The notes under the pieces are model-generated. The model was not told where the DNA came from. It saw only the letters and a list, made by a program, of their open reading frames with translations, and ran no database searches. This document shows, piece by piece, positions 11,088 to 23,192 of a stretch of DNA of 64,000 nt. The translations under genes and the position numbers were made by a program. Each line of letters begins with the position of its first letter. Within the stretch, counting starts at the first letter, position 1. Source of the stretch: Rhypophila decipiens (Eukaryota; Ascomycota; Sordariomycetes; Sordariales; Naviculisporaceae); contig MU858050.1 of the NCBI GenBank assembly GCA_033297075.1, forward strand, positions 667,042-731,041, in the 5' to 3' direction.

Positions 11088-13683
11088 ATGTCGAGCTCAT
11101 CTACCCCGGGCTCGTTGCAGCCAAAGCGATCAGCCATCAAGCTGAATGACGATAACAGCGAGAGGTCAAACCCGACCAGTACAATCAACAAAGGTTGGTA
11201 CCCCTCTTTTCAACCGTGGATGTTTCGTTTCGTCGTTTCGTTCTTGTTTGAACAGTTCTTTGTCAACCGAGCTTGAAGATGGCAATCACGAGGTCACTCA
11301 AGTGGTTTCTCACTTTTCCTTGGGCAAAGCGCACCACTTCGAGTGAATGATCGCAATACCGTCAAGTGGCCAAACCACTGAAGTGAAGTCGTTCCATAAT
11401 GACCTCCTCGAGTTGGTCAGTTTTCATCTCTGTGCTTTTCAATAACAAGAATACAGTTGTTCAAATCTCCGAGCCTGAGCCGCGAGCGGCTGAGGAAGCG
11501 TCCTCAAAGAGGCAGTTTGCTGCCAGCATCGCCAGAAGACTCAGTGGACGACCCCCTTCAGTCACAGGCTCGTCAAGGGCCTCGGTGAACAGTCAAACTA
11601 GTGGGGAGGGTTCCGGCCTTCAAACCGCCGCTGGCTCATCGGCCAACATCGCCGAGGACGCTCAGCGGCAACCCCATCACCGACATGGGCTAGACCGTGC
11701 AAGCGAGAAGTTGGTCTCCCAAATTGCCGACTGGCTGCAGCGGGAGAAGGCCAAGAAGGCGACTAGAAAGACCCAGAAGGTTTCTACGAGGCGCAAATCC
11801 CCACCGGTGGAGAAGCAACATGACCGCCCCGGCTCGGCCTGTTCGGCCACTTCGGGATCGAGTGAGGTATCACTGGACCGTCTGCAGAGGATTCTGGATG
11901 ATAGCATGGAGGCGCTCGGCCTCACTTCAACCCCTTATCTTGGTCCTTATGGTGGACGGAGACATCGAAAATCGCTAAAGAATCTTACCCTCAGTCGTAC
12001 TGTGTCGTCAGACACAGAGTTTTTTGATGGAGATGTGGTCGTCCCCGGTTGTGATGGATTTCTGGACAATTCGAAGACCCTGAGCTACTCGGGAGGCAAA
12101 GCGGCTGCAGATGATGGCTCAGCATCGACCGCGAAGGAAGAGAAGGAACGCCAAGCTTGGATCACGTTCAAGAATGAGATCATTCGACTGACACATACGC
12201 TCAAGCTCAAGGGCTGGAGGCGGGTACCGCTCGAGGGCGGAGACATGATCTCTGTCGAGCGTCTCAGCGGTGCTTTGACGAATGCGGTATACGTCGTATC
12301 ACCGCCCCCGGAGTCGGTCTTGCCTCCCCAGGAAGGAAAGAAGCAACCGAAGAAGGTTCTCCTGAGGATCTACGGCCCACAGGTCGAGCATCTGATCGAC
12401 AGGGAGAAAGAGCTCGGCGTGCTGAGACGGCTTGCGAGAAAGAAGATCGGGCCCCGGTTACTCGGAACATTCCTGAACGGCCGTTTCGAGCAATATTTCG
12501 AATCTACCACCCTCACACCATCCGATCTGCGCGAGCCAGATACATCCAAACAGATCGCCAAGCGCATGCGTGAACTCCATGATGGCGTTGACCTGCTTGA
12601 GGAGGAAAAGGATGAAGGTCCGAATGTTTTGAGGAACTGGGATAAATGGCTTGATCAGGTTGAGAAAACCGTGTCGTTTCTGGATGACCAAATTCAAGCT
12701 GGGTCTAGCTCTGCTTCTCGCGGCCCGGTGGATGCCTGGAAAGCTAACGGCTTCGTTTGCGGCGTCGAATGGCCTGTATTCAAGGCCATGGTGGAGAAGT
12801 ATCGAAAGTTCTTGGTCAAGTACTACGGTTCCGACAAGAATCTTCGGGAGAAGCTCGTGTTTGCACATAATGATGTACGTATCGATTCAATGCAGCTCTT
12901 CAAGAGGCTGTTTGCTGACCTATTCCAACGCAGACCCAGTATGGCAACATCCTGCGTATCCGTCCGGATGATCAAAAGAGCCCGCTCCTCCAACCGGCCA
13001 ATCAGCACAAACAGCTCATTGTCATCGACTTCGAATATGCTGCCGCCAATGCGCCAGGTCTGGAGTTTGCCAACCACTTTTCAGAGTGGACATATAACTA
13101 TCATGATCCCGTGAACGCGCATGCTTGCAATACCAACAACTACCCCACTGTCGAAGAGCAGGAGCGCTTCATCAGGGCTTATGTAGAGCATAAGCCCAGG
13201 ATTCCGTCGAGTGCTTCGACTCCAAAGTCCTCCTCAGGATTGACACCTTCGGGACCTGGCACACCTGGACTTCGTGCAACAAGCTCAGCAAGCTCGATCG
13301 TCGAGTTCATGCTTGATGCCCGAGCTCCAGCAGGGAGTAGTTGGAAAGAAGAAGAAGCACGCCGGGAAGAGGAGTCGGAAAAACGCATCCAAGAGCTTAT
13401 GGAAGAGGCGAGACTCTGGCGGATTGCTAACAGCGCCATGTGGGTAGCATGGGGAATCGTTCAGGCCAAAATACCAGGTCTCAAGCTTGTCCCTGATCCC
13501 AATGGAGGCCCTGTCGAGGGAGAAACTGCCGAGGGAGAGGGCGACGCAGACGCCTTCGACTACCTTCGATACTCGCAGGACAGGGCCTACTTCTTCTGGG
13601 GCGATTGCGTCTCTATGGGTCTGGTTCAGAAAGAGGAACTTCCTGAAAACCTGCGAGCAAAACTCAAGCTTGTTCCGTATTAG
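11088..13683 (+). CDS. Choline/ethanolamine kinase
   Basis: Three exons: 11088-11193, 11457-12874 and 12934-13683 (2274 nt, 757 aa). Intron 1 is 263 bp, longest of the annotated introns; intron 2 is 59 bp with a GTACGT donor. Start ATG 11088 opens MSSSSTPGSLQPKRSAIK. The first 240 residues are disordered and Ser/Arg-rich. The kinase fold follows: a Brenner-type catalytic motif HNDTQYGN with Asp508 and Asn513, then IVIDFEYA with Asp540 as the metal ligand. The exon 2/3 junction falls inside the HND motif. The enzyme phosphorylates choline with ATP in the first step of the Kennedy (CDP-choline) pathway; ethanolamine use cannot be excluded. A low-complexity Ser/Gly insert sits at about 565-605 within the C-terminal half, a common fungal feature. 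Confidence 0.9.
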
Positions 13684-14472
13684 CAACGCCAACCCGAGCT
13701 CCCGGAAGCTTGTCCACACACCACGTGTATGAGCTAAAAATGTTATCCGTGACGTTTAAGGGGGAGTTTGGGGACCTGCATCCCAGCCGCACGTTTGTTT
13801 GTTAGCGAGCGTTGATCCATGTTCTGATTGGACGAACGACTTATTACTGAAATCTTGGGTGGGTCTCCCAGGTGCCTGGCGAAGATCCATGGAAGGGTGA
13901 CGTGGGGGAACCGGGAAGCCGTGCACGAACCACCCCGCACTTTGCGCCCCATTCTCCTCATCGCAGACCTGCGATCGGTTTCTTATTTCCGTCCTACTTT
14001 TTTAATAAACATCTGAATTGAACATCGAAATGCCTCAAATTCGACGGGTTATTTGCCAATGTGAAATTCTTCTGCTATTTTGAACGGTTGCGATATGTTG
14101 TAGTTTGGATCGGATATTAAAAGTTGCGATGGGATGGTGCGGCAGCTCATCAGGGGTCAGTCATAAGTGGGTGGCTGGTCGCCCAACCTCCAGCCTTCGA
14201 ATTTGTGAAGCTATCCGGATCTCGTTCGATCGCAACCCAACCTCTTCACAAAGTGAGGCCAGCGAGAACATTAACCTGCTCCAACCATATCTCTCTCTTT
14301 CGCCCACCTTTGCATAATGATCTTCTGTCCTGCGTCCCTGTTTGCGTGTGTATTTGCATGAAGTAACTGGCAATTGGTCGTTTAATGGTCCAACTTGTAG
14401 GTACCTCATTGACGTCGTGCTTTTTTACTTGTCGTGCCAACTTTTCCTCCCTCTCTTTTCCACTCCAGAGAA
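13684..14472. other. Intergenic between choline kinase and DUF3433 gene
   Basis: No gene supported. The part close to 14472 is CT-rich (around 14290-14320 and 14440-14465), as expected for a fungal core promoter or leader. Confidence 0.5.
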
Positions 14473-17252
14473 ATGAATTCCCAAAGCCCGAATTTCGATT
14501 ATGTGGAACATCCTCGTACGTTTGGTGTCGACCGATAAGCTTCTTTTTTTGATCCGCGAGTTCGTAATCTGATCCTTTCGTCATTTTTCATGTCATAGGT
14601 CCCTACTTGCAGCAAAACTTGGCTGGTTCAGACGCAACCCTGAGGCCGCTCGAAGACGACCAGCACTTTGACGAGTTTAGCTACACGACCACCCCTCCTC
14701 CCGCAACACAATCTCAACAGCAGTCGACGGGAGTACCGCGTGCCCCGACGCCGCCGTCTCTGTTCTCCTCAGAAGATACTGGGACCTCAGATAGCGAGAT
14801 TTACGGACCTGACCGCCTCGCGCAGCCGGCCGTGATCACACAAGCATACGCACGCCCGGTGATCGTTCAAGGTCCTCCACAGCGCATGCCCGACTTTCCT
14901 GATTCATCCTTACCACGCCAGCCTCCGGCCTGGGAGGCGAGCTTCAACGCCGCCATGTTGAGCGATTTCCGTGACGAATTGGCCCGGGAGGCGGGGACCG
15001 TGACCCCCGGAGTCGACGATACACCTTATATTCAATATGCGATAGAAGCCCTCACGCGCGATCGAGACACCGGCTACTCGGGAGATGCTTCTACCCCGAG
15101 TGAAATAGACGTCCCCACCACCAGATTCTTCGTCCCTGGCCAAGGGTCTCAGTACCAGAATCCGCAGCCGCAATGGCAGCCAACGCCGTCGACACTCGGG
15201 CCTGGTGGCTCAGCGGGGATCCCAATGCCAGTACCGGTACCGGTGCCTTATCCGACTCACCCCCAACCGGCGGTTGTCTCCGAGGGAACGGGTCTCCTCG
15301 AACCTTTCAGACCAGACGCGGCAGCAGTATCAGCAGACTCTCTTGCCTCCACGCTCCTCAAGGGCGGACACCGACCCGCACTACCCAATGAGTGGGCCAG
15401 CGTGGACAGAGATGCTGCTCCTGCGAATCTACCACCACTAATCTTTAGACCACGAGTCTTGCGGACAGGCTCACTGCTCTTCTTTGCGACCCTTTCCCTG
15501 CTGATGGTGGGCGCCCTCATCTGCTCGGCGGTCTACTCGGAGCTTCATCGCGGTCTCCTGCCGTACGTCAGCATCTACGGAGGTCAATACTTTCTTTTCC
15601 GAATCCTCCCTGCGATCCTAGCGGCCGGCATCCTGTTGTACGCGCAGTTCATCATCAGCACCATGTTCCGGATACTACCGTTTGCCCGTCTGGCTTCGGA
15701 CGAACTAGAAGAGAGGGAGGGCGCAATCTTCAACGATTTATACATCAAGTCCTTTCTTTGGCCGCAGTTGGTTGGGCCCTGGCAAGTTTGGGTCCCGACC
15801 TTTGTGGTCTGGCTGATGAACATCACCATCCCGCTACAGAGCTCGCTGTTTACCGTCATCTGGGTGGATGATGGGTGGAACTGGGCGACCGTCCAAGGTG
15901 TCGCGTGGACCCTTGTTGCGTTGTATCTGGCGCTCTTTGTTTCTGCCATTATTATCTGGAGGTATTGGGCGACCATGGAGGTGACGGGTTTGATGTGGGA
16001 TCCTCGCTCACTCGCCGACGTTGCGGCCATCATCTCTGATACCAACACCGCCGAGGAATACCGAGGAACTCAAATCGCAGGAACCCGCGAGGGCATTCGA
16101 TTCGCGTTGCGCAGACAAGCAAACCTGAAGCTGGGTTACTGGACGTGGCGTGACGGTCGACCTGGCTTCTGGTATACCCTGGGGACACCATCCGACAACA
16201 CCAGCTCCGCCCCGGTTCTAGACCAACTGATCAGCAAGAGCGGTGGCGGTGGTGGCCTCAAATCATCCCCACAAGACAAGGAAAAGCAAGGCATGCTGAG
16301 CAGCACAACCCGCGGGGGCCTATTCTCAGACGACCACCACGACATGGAAATCTCCCCCCAAGCACGATACCGCTACCTCCCCTGGTGTCTGCGCAACAAC
16401 CAACTGCTCTACATCCTAGTGACATCCTTTGTCCTCCTGCTCGCCCTCCTAGTAGTCTGCTTCCTCCCCTCGACCCGAGTAACAACAAACGGCTTCATCC
16501 CGGGCCTCCCCGCAGCTCCCCAACGAGGCGCCTTCTCAGCCGCCAACTTTCTATGGAGCTTCTTCCCTTCCCTCCTAGGAATGATAATCTTTCTCCTCTT
16601 CCAATCCCTCGACCTGAACCTGCGTGTCCTCCAGCCTTGGGCCTCTCTGTCAAAAGATTACCCCCGTGGCGCGCGGGCCGAGCAGTCCCTCTTGGCAGAC
16701 TATGCCGCGTGCGCACCTCTGCAGAGTACCTTCCACGCCCTCAAGAACGGACATTTCCGCGTAGCTGCCATCTCGCTTTTGGGAACCCTCTTTGTCTTTA
16801 TCCCTGCCGTTGCGGGGGGCATGTTCATGGCCCTGACCACGCCCGACGACATCGTCCGCATGTTTCCGAATATCCCTGCCCTGGCGATAGTCCTCACCTT
16901 ACTGGTCTTGTACTTTATCGCCCTGGTGGTTCTGTTCCCGAAAAGAGGGCATTTTAGATTGCCGCATGGGGTCACTTGCTTGGCGGAAATTATCAGTTTC
17001 CTGGCGACGGAGGATCTGCTTAATGATTTGGTTTTCAAGCAGTGCAGGAGTCGAGAGGAGATGCTGAGCAAGATGGGTGTTGGTAGGGGGACACCTGAGA
17101 GCAGGCCTAGGTGGCTGTTTGGAGGGGGGCATGGAGCTCATCAGCAGGAGGAGGATGTCCTGGGCGTGAGGAGGGCCAAGAGGTTTACGGAGAAGAGAAA
17201 AGTTCGGAAGAGTCAGATTCGGAGGGGCGGGGCTAAGGGGTTTTTGGTGTGA
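14473..17252 (+). CDS. DUF3433-family multi-pass membrane protein
   Basis: Two exons, 14473-14515 and 14599-17252 (intron 83 bp), 898 aa. The 43-nt first exon carries the ATG (MNSQSPNFDYVEHP); exon 2 alone would begin at a TTG. Residues 1-290 are disordered and Pro/Ser/Thr-rich. Two similar membrane blocks follow. Block one has helices near residues 308, 345, 415 and 450; block two near 620, 668, 740 and 780. The linker contains the conserved-looking TGLMWDPRSLADVAAIISD and GYWTWRDGRPGFWYTLG. The C-terminus is basic. This layout is the duplicated DUF3433 fold of ascomycete membrane proteins of unknown function. I recall such proteins sometimes carrying a SAICAR-synthase name in databases; nothing here resembles that enzyme, and the true one is at 52070-52999. 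Confidence 0.85.
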
Positions 17253-17962
17253 GCCACTGATTAATGTGGATGAGTATGATGACGATGATGATAATGGTCA
17301 TGATGTCAAGTCATGTTTTTTTCGTTCTGGCGAGATTTCTGATGATGATTAAGATGTTTCTGTGTCTACCCTTCGCGGGATCCAGATTTGTGTTTTGTCT
17401 TTTTTCCTTGTCTCTGCATTTCAACCAGCAAGCATGGCGCGGCGTATTGGGAATCAGGTTTGGGACTCGGTCCGATTTGTTATATTTAGAATGGCGAGGT
17501 CACACCCAGAGACGGGATGGGATTTATGTGTGTCATATTCACAGTACATAACGAGACTGTCCATAGTTTGTGTCAGGTACCTCTGCGGGTATTTATCTAA
17601 TACATAGTATATACAGAGAACAATGTACGTCAACCGTTGTGGTTGTGGACTGTTTCTGCGCTGGAGTTGAACTCATACTCTCCAAGGAACCTCGCCAACG
17701 GTTCACCATTCCTCAGCTCATGCTGATGAGGACCGGTTCAAGGTCTTTGTAAACCCTCCGACAATTGCCCAAAAGAAAAACAAAACACCGGGGTATATCA
17801 AAACACTGCTATACACAAATTCGCAAGCCAGGAATACCCCTTGCTGATGAAAACACAAACGCTTCCAAACCGTTTCCGCCACCAATGTAATACACGTTAA
17901 CCAGAACCCACCCAGAACCTTAGCCATCGCCGTCACGCATAAAGAATGCATTCGATGAACCA
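17253..17962. other. Intergenic, convergent 3' ends
   Basis: A GAT-rich stretch (17266-17305) follows the DUF3433 stop. No gene is supported between the DUF3433 gene (+) and the G-patch gene (-). Confidence 0.5.
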
Positions 17963-20842
17963 TCAGCCCAACTTCTCAAACCGTTCCCTCGCCTTCTCCC
18001 TAGTCTTCTCGACAAAATCAAGCGGGTTATTCCTCGTCTTCCTTGCCGCCTCCTCAACAGCATCCCCAAGCTTCCCACCCTCGGCACCCAATCCAACACC
18101 CTCGGCATAGGCATCAACAGCAATCGCCTCAGTCCGCCCAGTCCCTTCAGCACCGAGTCCCTCCCCAGCAGTCCAGCCCATCTTGGCCAGCATACCAGCG
18201 CCCTTTGACTTCTTGACCAGGGGAACCTCCTCCACCACCGGCTTGACATGCTCCTTATTGCGCTTTTCGGCTGTAGCAGCAGGGGTCGGTTTATTCGGCT
18301 GTCTGAGTGCCTGTCGACGCTCTTTCGCGCGATCGCGGTACTGTGGCTGTTGGTCTTGTTGCTCCTGGGATTTCTTGTCAGGCACCATCTTGTACTGCTT
18401 CTTCCCTAGTGCCTTGAGCTCGGCAACCGCGCGTTCTTTGTTGGTGGGATCAGCAAGCATCCGCTTGTGAAGCTCGCTCTCTTGCTCGTGACGCCACAGG
18501 ACTTCAATGTGCTTAAAGTTCCTTCTGCAGAGGTGACATCGGAGAGTATCGAAATCCGCATATGAAATGTAGGTGGGGAGGGGTTGGCTCTTTAGCCTCG
18601 GGTTTCGACGGACTATGGTGCGCGGCTCCTTTTCGAGGGCAGCTAGCTTTGTAGCGACTTTTTCTCTGAGGTCGGCATCCTTGTACTGGTCATGCACGCG
18701 CACCTCGTGTGAGATGAGGATATCATCACGGCTGTATTGTGAGTATCCCTTGTCGCCGATGGACTCTTGTGGTGGTACTTCCCAGTCACAAAGCAGACAT
18801 GCCATACGATCCCAGTCTGCGTATGAAACGTACTGGTCGCTCCAATGAGCACTGACTGGTCCATCGGCTTCTGTTTCTGCCAACGTCGTATCCTCATTCA
18901 GGGGAGCTGAGTCTAGGCCGACACTGTCAACATTGTCGTTCGTAGCAATTCTGCCATCGCCCGACTTTTGCGCCGAGCCGTGCAGTTCCACGGCCTTTTG
19001 TCTCCATCTCTGAATCTCCGGATTCATGGCAATTTTCGGGGCGGCAAGATCCTGTTCCTTCTTCGCCTTTCTGACCTTGAAACCCTTGAACTCTTTCGGA
19101 ATTGCTGTGCTCTTGTCAACAGCACCCGCAGCGTCCTTGTCCGCTTTTTTCTCTGTGAGGGTCTTCTCAGCCGGCTCTTCAATGGAAACATCAAAGACGC
19201 TGGGATACACCCGCTCATCCCAATACCGGAGTCGCAAGGCAGGATTGACAACAGGAGAGAACGTAAAGTCCGGATTCGTAGAGCCATCGTCAGGCACGAA
19301 GACTCCACTATGAATAAAGCCGACCTTGACAATTTTCGACGCTATCGTAAATTTGTCACCATAACCGCGGTACTTGGCCATCGCAGCCATTGCATCTTCC
19401 AGGGTTGCGAATTCCGCGAAGCCGTACCTACAAGACTCACCGGTCCTGCGATCTCGGACGAGAAACACGCGTCGCAAGGAGCCAGGCTTTGCTCCCAGGC
19501 CGGCGGTACTGTTGGTGGGTGCAGTTGACTTGAGCTTGTTGAGCGGATTTGGAGCACTACGGGTCGGCTCGCTTGTTTTATCGATGAAAAGTTTCATGAC
19601 GCCTTTGGAGAGGACGTCCTCGGTTACAGCATCTCCAAGGTCTCGTACAACAAGATACTGCGAGGTCCCCCCTTGAGGGCACTCGTCAGTCTCACCAGTC
19701 AGGATTGGACCGGAAGGGACGCCGTAATAGCTACTATATGGGTCCTCCTCTTCTGGCACTGAGGTTAGAGCCCAGGGTTTTCTTGAAAGGAACTGGGAGG
19801 AGCATTTACCGGTCCTTAACACCTTGCATTTATAGCAGGCATCTCGATGTGGATAATTATCAGCGTGACACTGGATTTGTGGGTTAGCAGCAGTCTTGAG
19901 ACCCTGACAAGACTTCCAAGCTCGTGCATCAAATACGGAAAGGAGCGTCCTACGTGTTGGCAATACCAGTTGCTTTCTATGCCGCGTTGACCATGGGATT
20001 GTTCGCCGTCATCACGCCGAGCAAAATATATATCAAAGTTCAAGACCTTTGAATCTTTTCCCATCGAATGCTCGAGTGGAAATGAAATGCTTGGTTGGTA
20101 CTTGTCCACGAAATATTCCGCATCTTCTCGGCGGCGGAATTCGACCAACGCTATCCGGCGGTCTAGGAATATTATCAGTGATCGGAACCAAGCAGGTAAG
20201 GAGAGTAATTTGGCATACCGTGTGGGTCGTACTCGAAGCGGGCACGACTGACCTGGTCGGACGACATGTGATGGTCTTGGGTAACGTAGTCGAGGCCATA
20301 TAGTATCTAGAAAAGAGAAGCAGTGGTGAGCAACCGTCCCCAAGGTTGCGACTTCGCGCTCCAGAAAGCAACGGAGGCTAGGTGCATCTTACGTCCTGCT
20401 CTGTGGCCTGATTCGGTACGTCAGCGATGACAATGACTTTCCCAGGAGGTGCGTTCTGTCGTCGTGAGCGATGTGAGTCTTGATTTCCAGGATATCTGCC
20501 TCCACTCGGACTCCGTCCACGGCTATGGTCCCGATTGTATGACCCCGAGTATCCTCTTACTCTATCCCTGGGACGTCCGGAGTAGTGACCATCGTCAGCT
20601 TCATTATGCCCATCGTCGTCGTAGTTCAAGTCTCTTGGGGGGTTGTGGGCGTCTGGGCAGAGATAACGTTAGCCACCTTGCGCTCCTTTCAATTGAGAGC
20701 CCCGGTATGCGCAACTAAACGTACCATTTCTCGTCCTGTGGTAGCCACCTTCCCGGTCGTGGCCTCGGTCGTCGTATCGGCGCGGCGAGCTACGCCTGTA
20801 GCCATGTTCGTCGCCCGATCGGGGCCGGTAGCCCTCGCTCAT
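17963..20842 (-). CDS. RBM5/RBM10-like splicing factor (RRM, RanBP2 zinc finger, G-patch)
   Basis: Six exons on the minus strand: 20842-20725, 20652-20393, 20306-20219, 20162-19954, 19870-19810 and 19758-17963 (2532 nt, 843 aa). The N-terminus (MSEGYRPRSGDEHGYRR) is Arg/Ser/Tyr-rich. RRM1 starts at KVIVIADVPNQ (about residues 109-190). A RanBP2-type zinc finger (NWYCQHCHADN then CYKCK, about 218-245) is split across exons 4 and 5. RRM2 follows (starts near SQYLVVRDLGD, with CRYGFAEF). Two CxxC-type fingers (ACLLCDW and RCHLCRR with a downstream His) precede a G-patch (GMLAKMGWTAGEGLGAEGTG, about 765-800). This is the domain order of RBM5/RBM10, spliceosomal A-complex regulators acting in the nucleus. 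Five small introns crowd the RRM1 to zinc-finger region. Confidence 0.87.
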
Positions 20843-21482
20843 GGTCGCGGGGCGGAGTGGGTGCTTCTAGTATGTTGATTACTTGCAATACGAAGGTCCG
20901 TAACCAGCTTGATCGTGCGGTGCAGAGAATCTGAAGACCGAAAGGAACGGAGAGGTTTGCGATTCGAGAAAGGCTTCGAGACTTTTGTCGCGGCGGGCGG
21001 GCGCGGTTGACGACGGAGCTTCAGAAACTATAAGTGGGGCAAAATAGCTCCCGCAGTGGAAGTCGTCCGCTAATCGCGGGACTACAGGGGTGTTCCTTCC
21101 CGTTATGGTTGAGGACCTTGATGGAGCTTCAGTGACGTCTGTCTCCTCCGAAGACACGATTACTCAGAACAAAAGCCGCAATCGGTCTTTGGCGAGATCC
21201 GCTCACCTCCAGAAATAGGGCGGTTTCGGTCCAATAATCAACTCTATTTTAGTTCCAAAATCTCAAGACTGAAAATATTCCAGGATATACTTAAGAATAG
21301 TCGTAAATACCTAACCAGGGACCTGCCAGAAGCCCGAAAGTGGGTGACCCCTCACTTACACTACGTTACAGACACATTTTCAGGGGCGGCGTTCATCTTT
21401 TATAAACGAACCCGACCAAGCCATCATCTCATTCAACAGCCCAGAGTCCAGAAGAAGACATCACACTCATACTCAAGTCATC
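20843..21482. promoter_or_regulatory. Divergent promoter region, G-patch gene / MoaE gene
   Basis: A 640-bp gap between outward-pointing starts. A CA-rich leader directly precedes ATG 21483. I could not pick out a specific binding site. Confidence 0.5.
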
Positions 21483-22154
21483 ATGAGCACCGAACCAGAA
21501 CCCCCGAGTCCCCAGGCCCCAGCAATCGACTTCCTCCAAGATGAAGAGTCCAACTGCTACGTCGCCCTCACACATGACCACCTAGACGTCAATTCAATAA
21601 TGAACCGCGTAAAAAGTCCCCAAGCAGGCGCCATAGTCCTATTTGCCGGTATGTGTTTTGTTTCATCGATTCAAATATAAAAACTCCAAAAAAATCATCG
21701 GGATCTAAACATTAAAACCCCTCCTTTATCCGTTCTCAAACCTTCCTTCGATAACCCTCACTCACTGCACTGTACCACTATTAACAAACACCCCTACCTA
21801 ATAGGAACAACCCGAGACAACTTCGCCGGAAAAGAAGTTAAAAACCTCCAATACTCGTCCTACAACCCCCTAGCCCTCCGCTCAATGCTATCCATCACCC
21901 AAACCATCTCCCAAAAACATTCCCTCAAGGGGATAGCCATGATCCACCGCCTCGGCGTCGTCCCCGTGGGCGAAGAAAGCATACTCATAGCGGTATCGTC
22001 CCCGCATAGGAAAGCAGCTTGGCTGGCGGGGGAAGAAGCCTTGGAGGAGTGTAAAGCCCGTGTTGAGATTTGGAAGCTAGAGGAATTTGGTGGTCCGGAG
22101 GGCGGTGTTTGGCGGGCTAATCGGGATGGGGGGTTGGGGGAGAAGGTTGGTTGA
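21483..22154 (+). CDS. cnxH: Molybdopterin synthase catalytic (large) subunit, MoaE/MOCS2B
   Basis: Two exons, 21483-21648 and 21805-22154 (intron 156 bp, CCTAATAG acceptor), 516 nt, 171 aa. ATG 21483 opens MSTEPEPPSPQAPAIDFLQD. The exon junction lies in the sequence FAGTTRDNF. The family signatures are present: IHRLGVVPVGEESILIAVSS, then HRKAAW and CKARVEIWKLEEF, with the conserved lysines that bind precursor Z and the substrate phosphate. With the small MoaD/MOCS2A subunit it adds two sulfurs to cyclic pyranopterin monophosphate in the cytosol, giving molybdopterin for nitrate reductase and similar enzymes. The length is standard. The symbol follows the Aspergillus name for this subunit. 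Confidence 0.92.
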
Positions 22155-23192
22155 GGGGGGAAGGATAGGAGGTTGCTAGGTAGCTGATTTTGACCCGAGT
22201 CCTTAGCTATGAAGTTGGAATGATTTGTTATATATGTAATGAGGCTACGTTCGTTTCTGTGGCGATTTGGTCATTGTTTGGATGTGAGGTACAATTTAAT
22301 GGGAATGAGCTATGGGTGCGTTTCTGTTCATGATCAGAGTCTTGTTTTCTCAAGTCGGTGGTATATAATGTCATGTTTTCCGGTTCTACTATATCACATA
22401 TCTGTTTTCCAGGCTATGTCTTTAAGAAAAGCGCCCACTATTAGGATGGGACCTTGGGTGACAATGCATTCGTCTAGAGATCTCCTTCCATGGAAAATGA
22501 ATGCTTGGAGAGGGGAATATCTCATGCCGAAATATGGCCCTAGGTACACTTGCTCATACTCACTTGGAAGACTCATGGTATATCGCGGCCACACTGATAC
22601 ATGAAAAGATTGTATGATTCTCCCATGATGAATAAATCGCTCGCTCACAGAGGCAAGAAAAGACAGATGCCAAAATTAATACGGTACGGAAGAAACCCGG
22701 AAACATGCCGTCTTCTTTCCCTCCATTTACATCCCAAACCGCCGCCCCGTCCTCCCAAATGACATCAGTCGTCTTCTTCCTGACTTGTCATATCACCTCG
22801 GTACCCGTAAAGGGGGCCAGTAAAACCCCAACCCATGCTCTATTCAAAGCATAATCCACACAGTCCGTCGACATGACAGTAATATATCAAATTCCATCAA
22901 CTACCTCTTGAATACTAGCTTGACGAGGTCAAGTAAACAACACTAAATAGTGAAATTCCCAAAAGGAGCCAAAAGACAAGGCCTCCCGGTCCCATAGATC
23001 AAATGTAGGTTCCGCTGCGTGGCTTCCTAATATATAAAACTCCAAAATATATGTATCAAGAAACAGAGCACATGAACCCCATAAACTCCCCCATATCCCA
23101 AAAAAGATTCCCATCCAGCGCCGCCATCAAAATAGACCAGTCATGACACTTCTCCTGTTTTTATATTTCCCGATTCAACCAACATCCATGTG
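22155..23192. other. Intergenic, convergent 3' ends
   Basis: No gene supported between the MoaE gene (+) and the OPT transporter (-). It is moderately AT-rich and carries only short overlapping frames. Confidence 0.5.

Noticed and set aside
16385..16957. 190-codon plus-strand frame
   Set aside because: It is an out-of-frame shadow inside the DUF3433 gene.
14473..17252. Annotating the DUF3433 protein as SAICAR synthase
   Set aside because: It has eight membrane helices and no purine-synthesis motif; the genuine enzyme is at 52070-52999.
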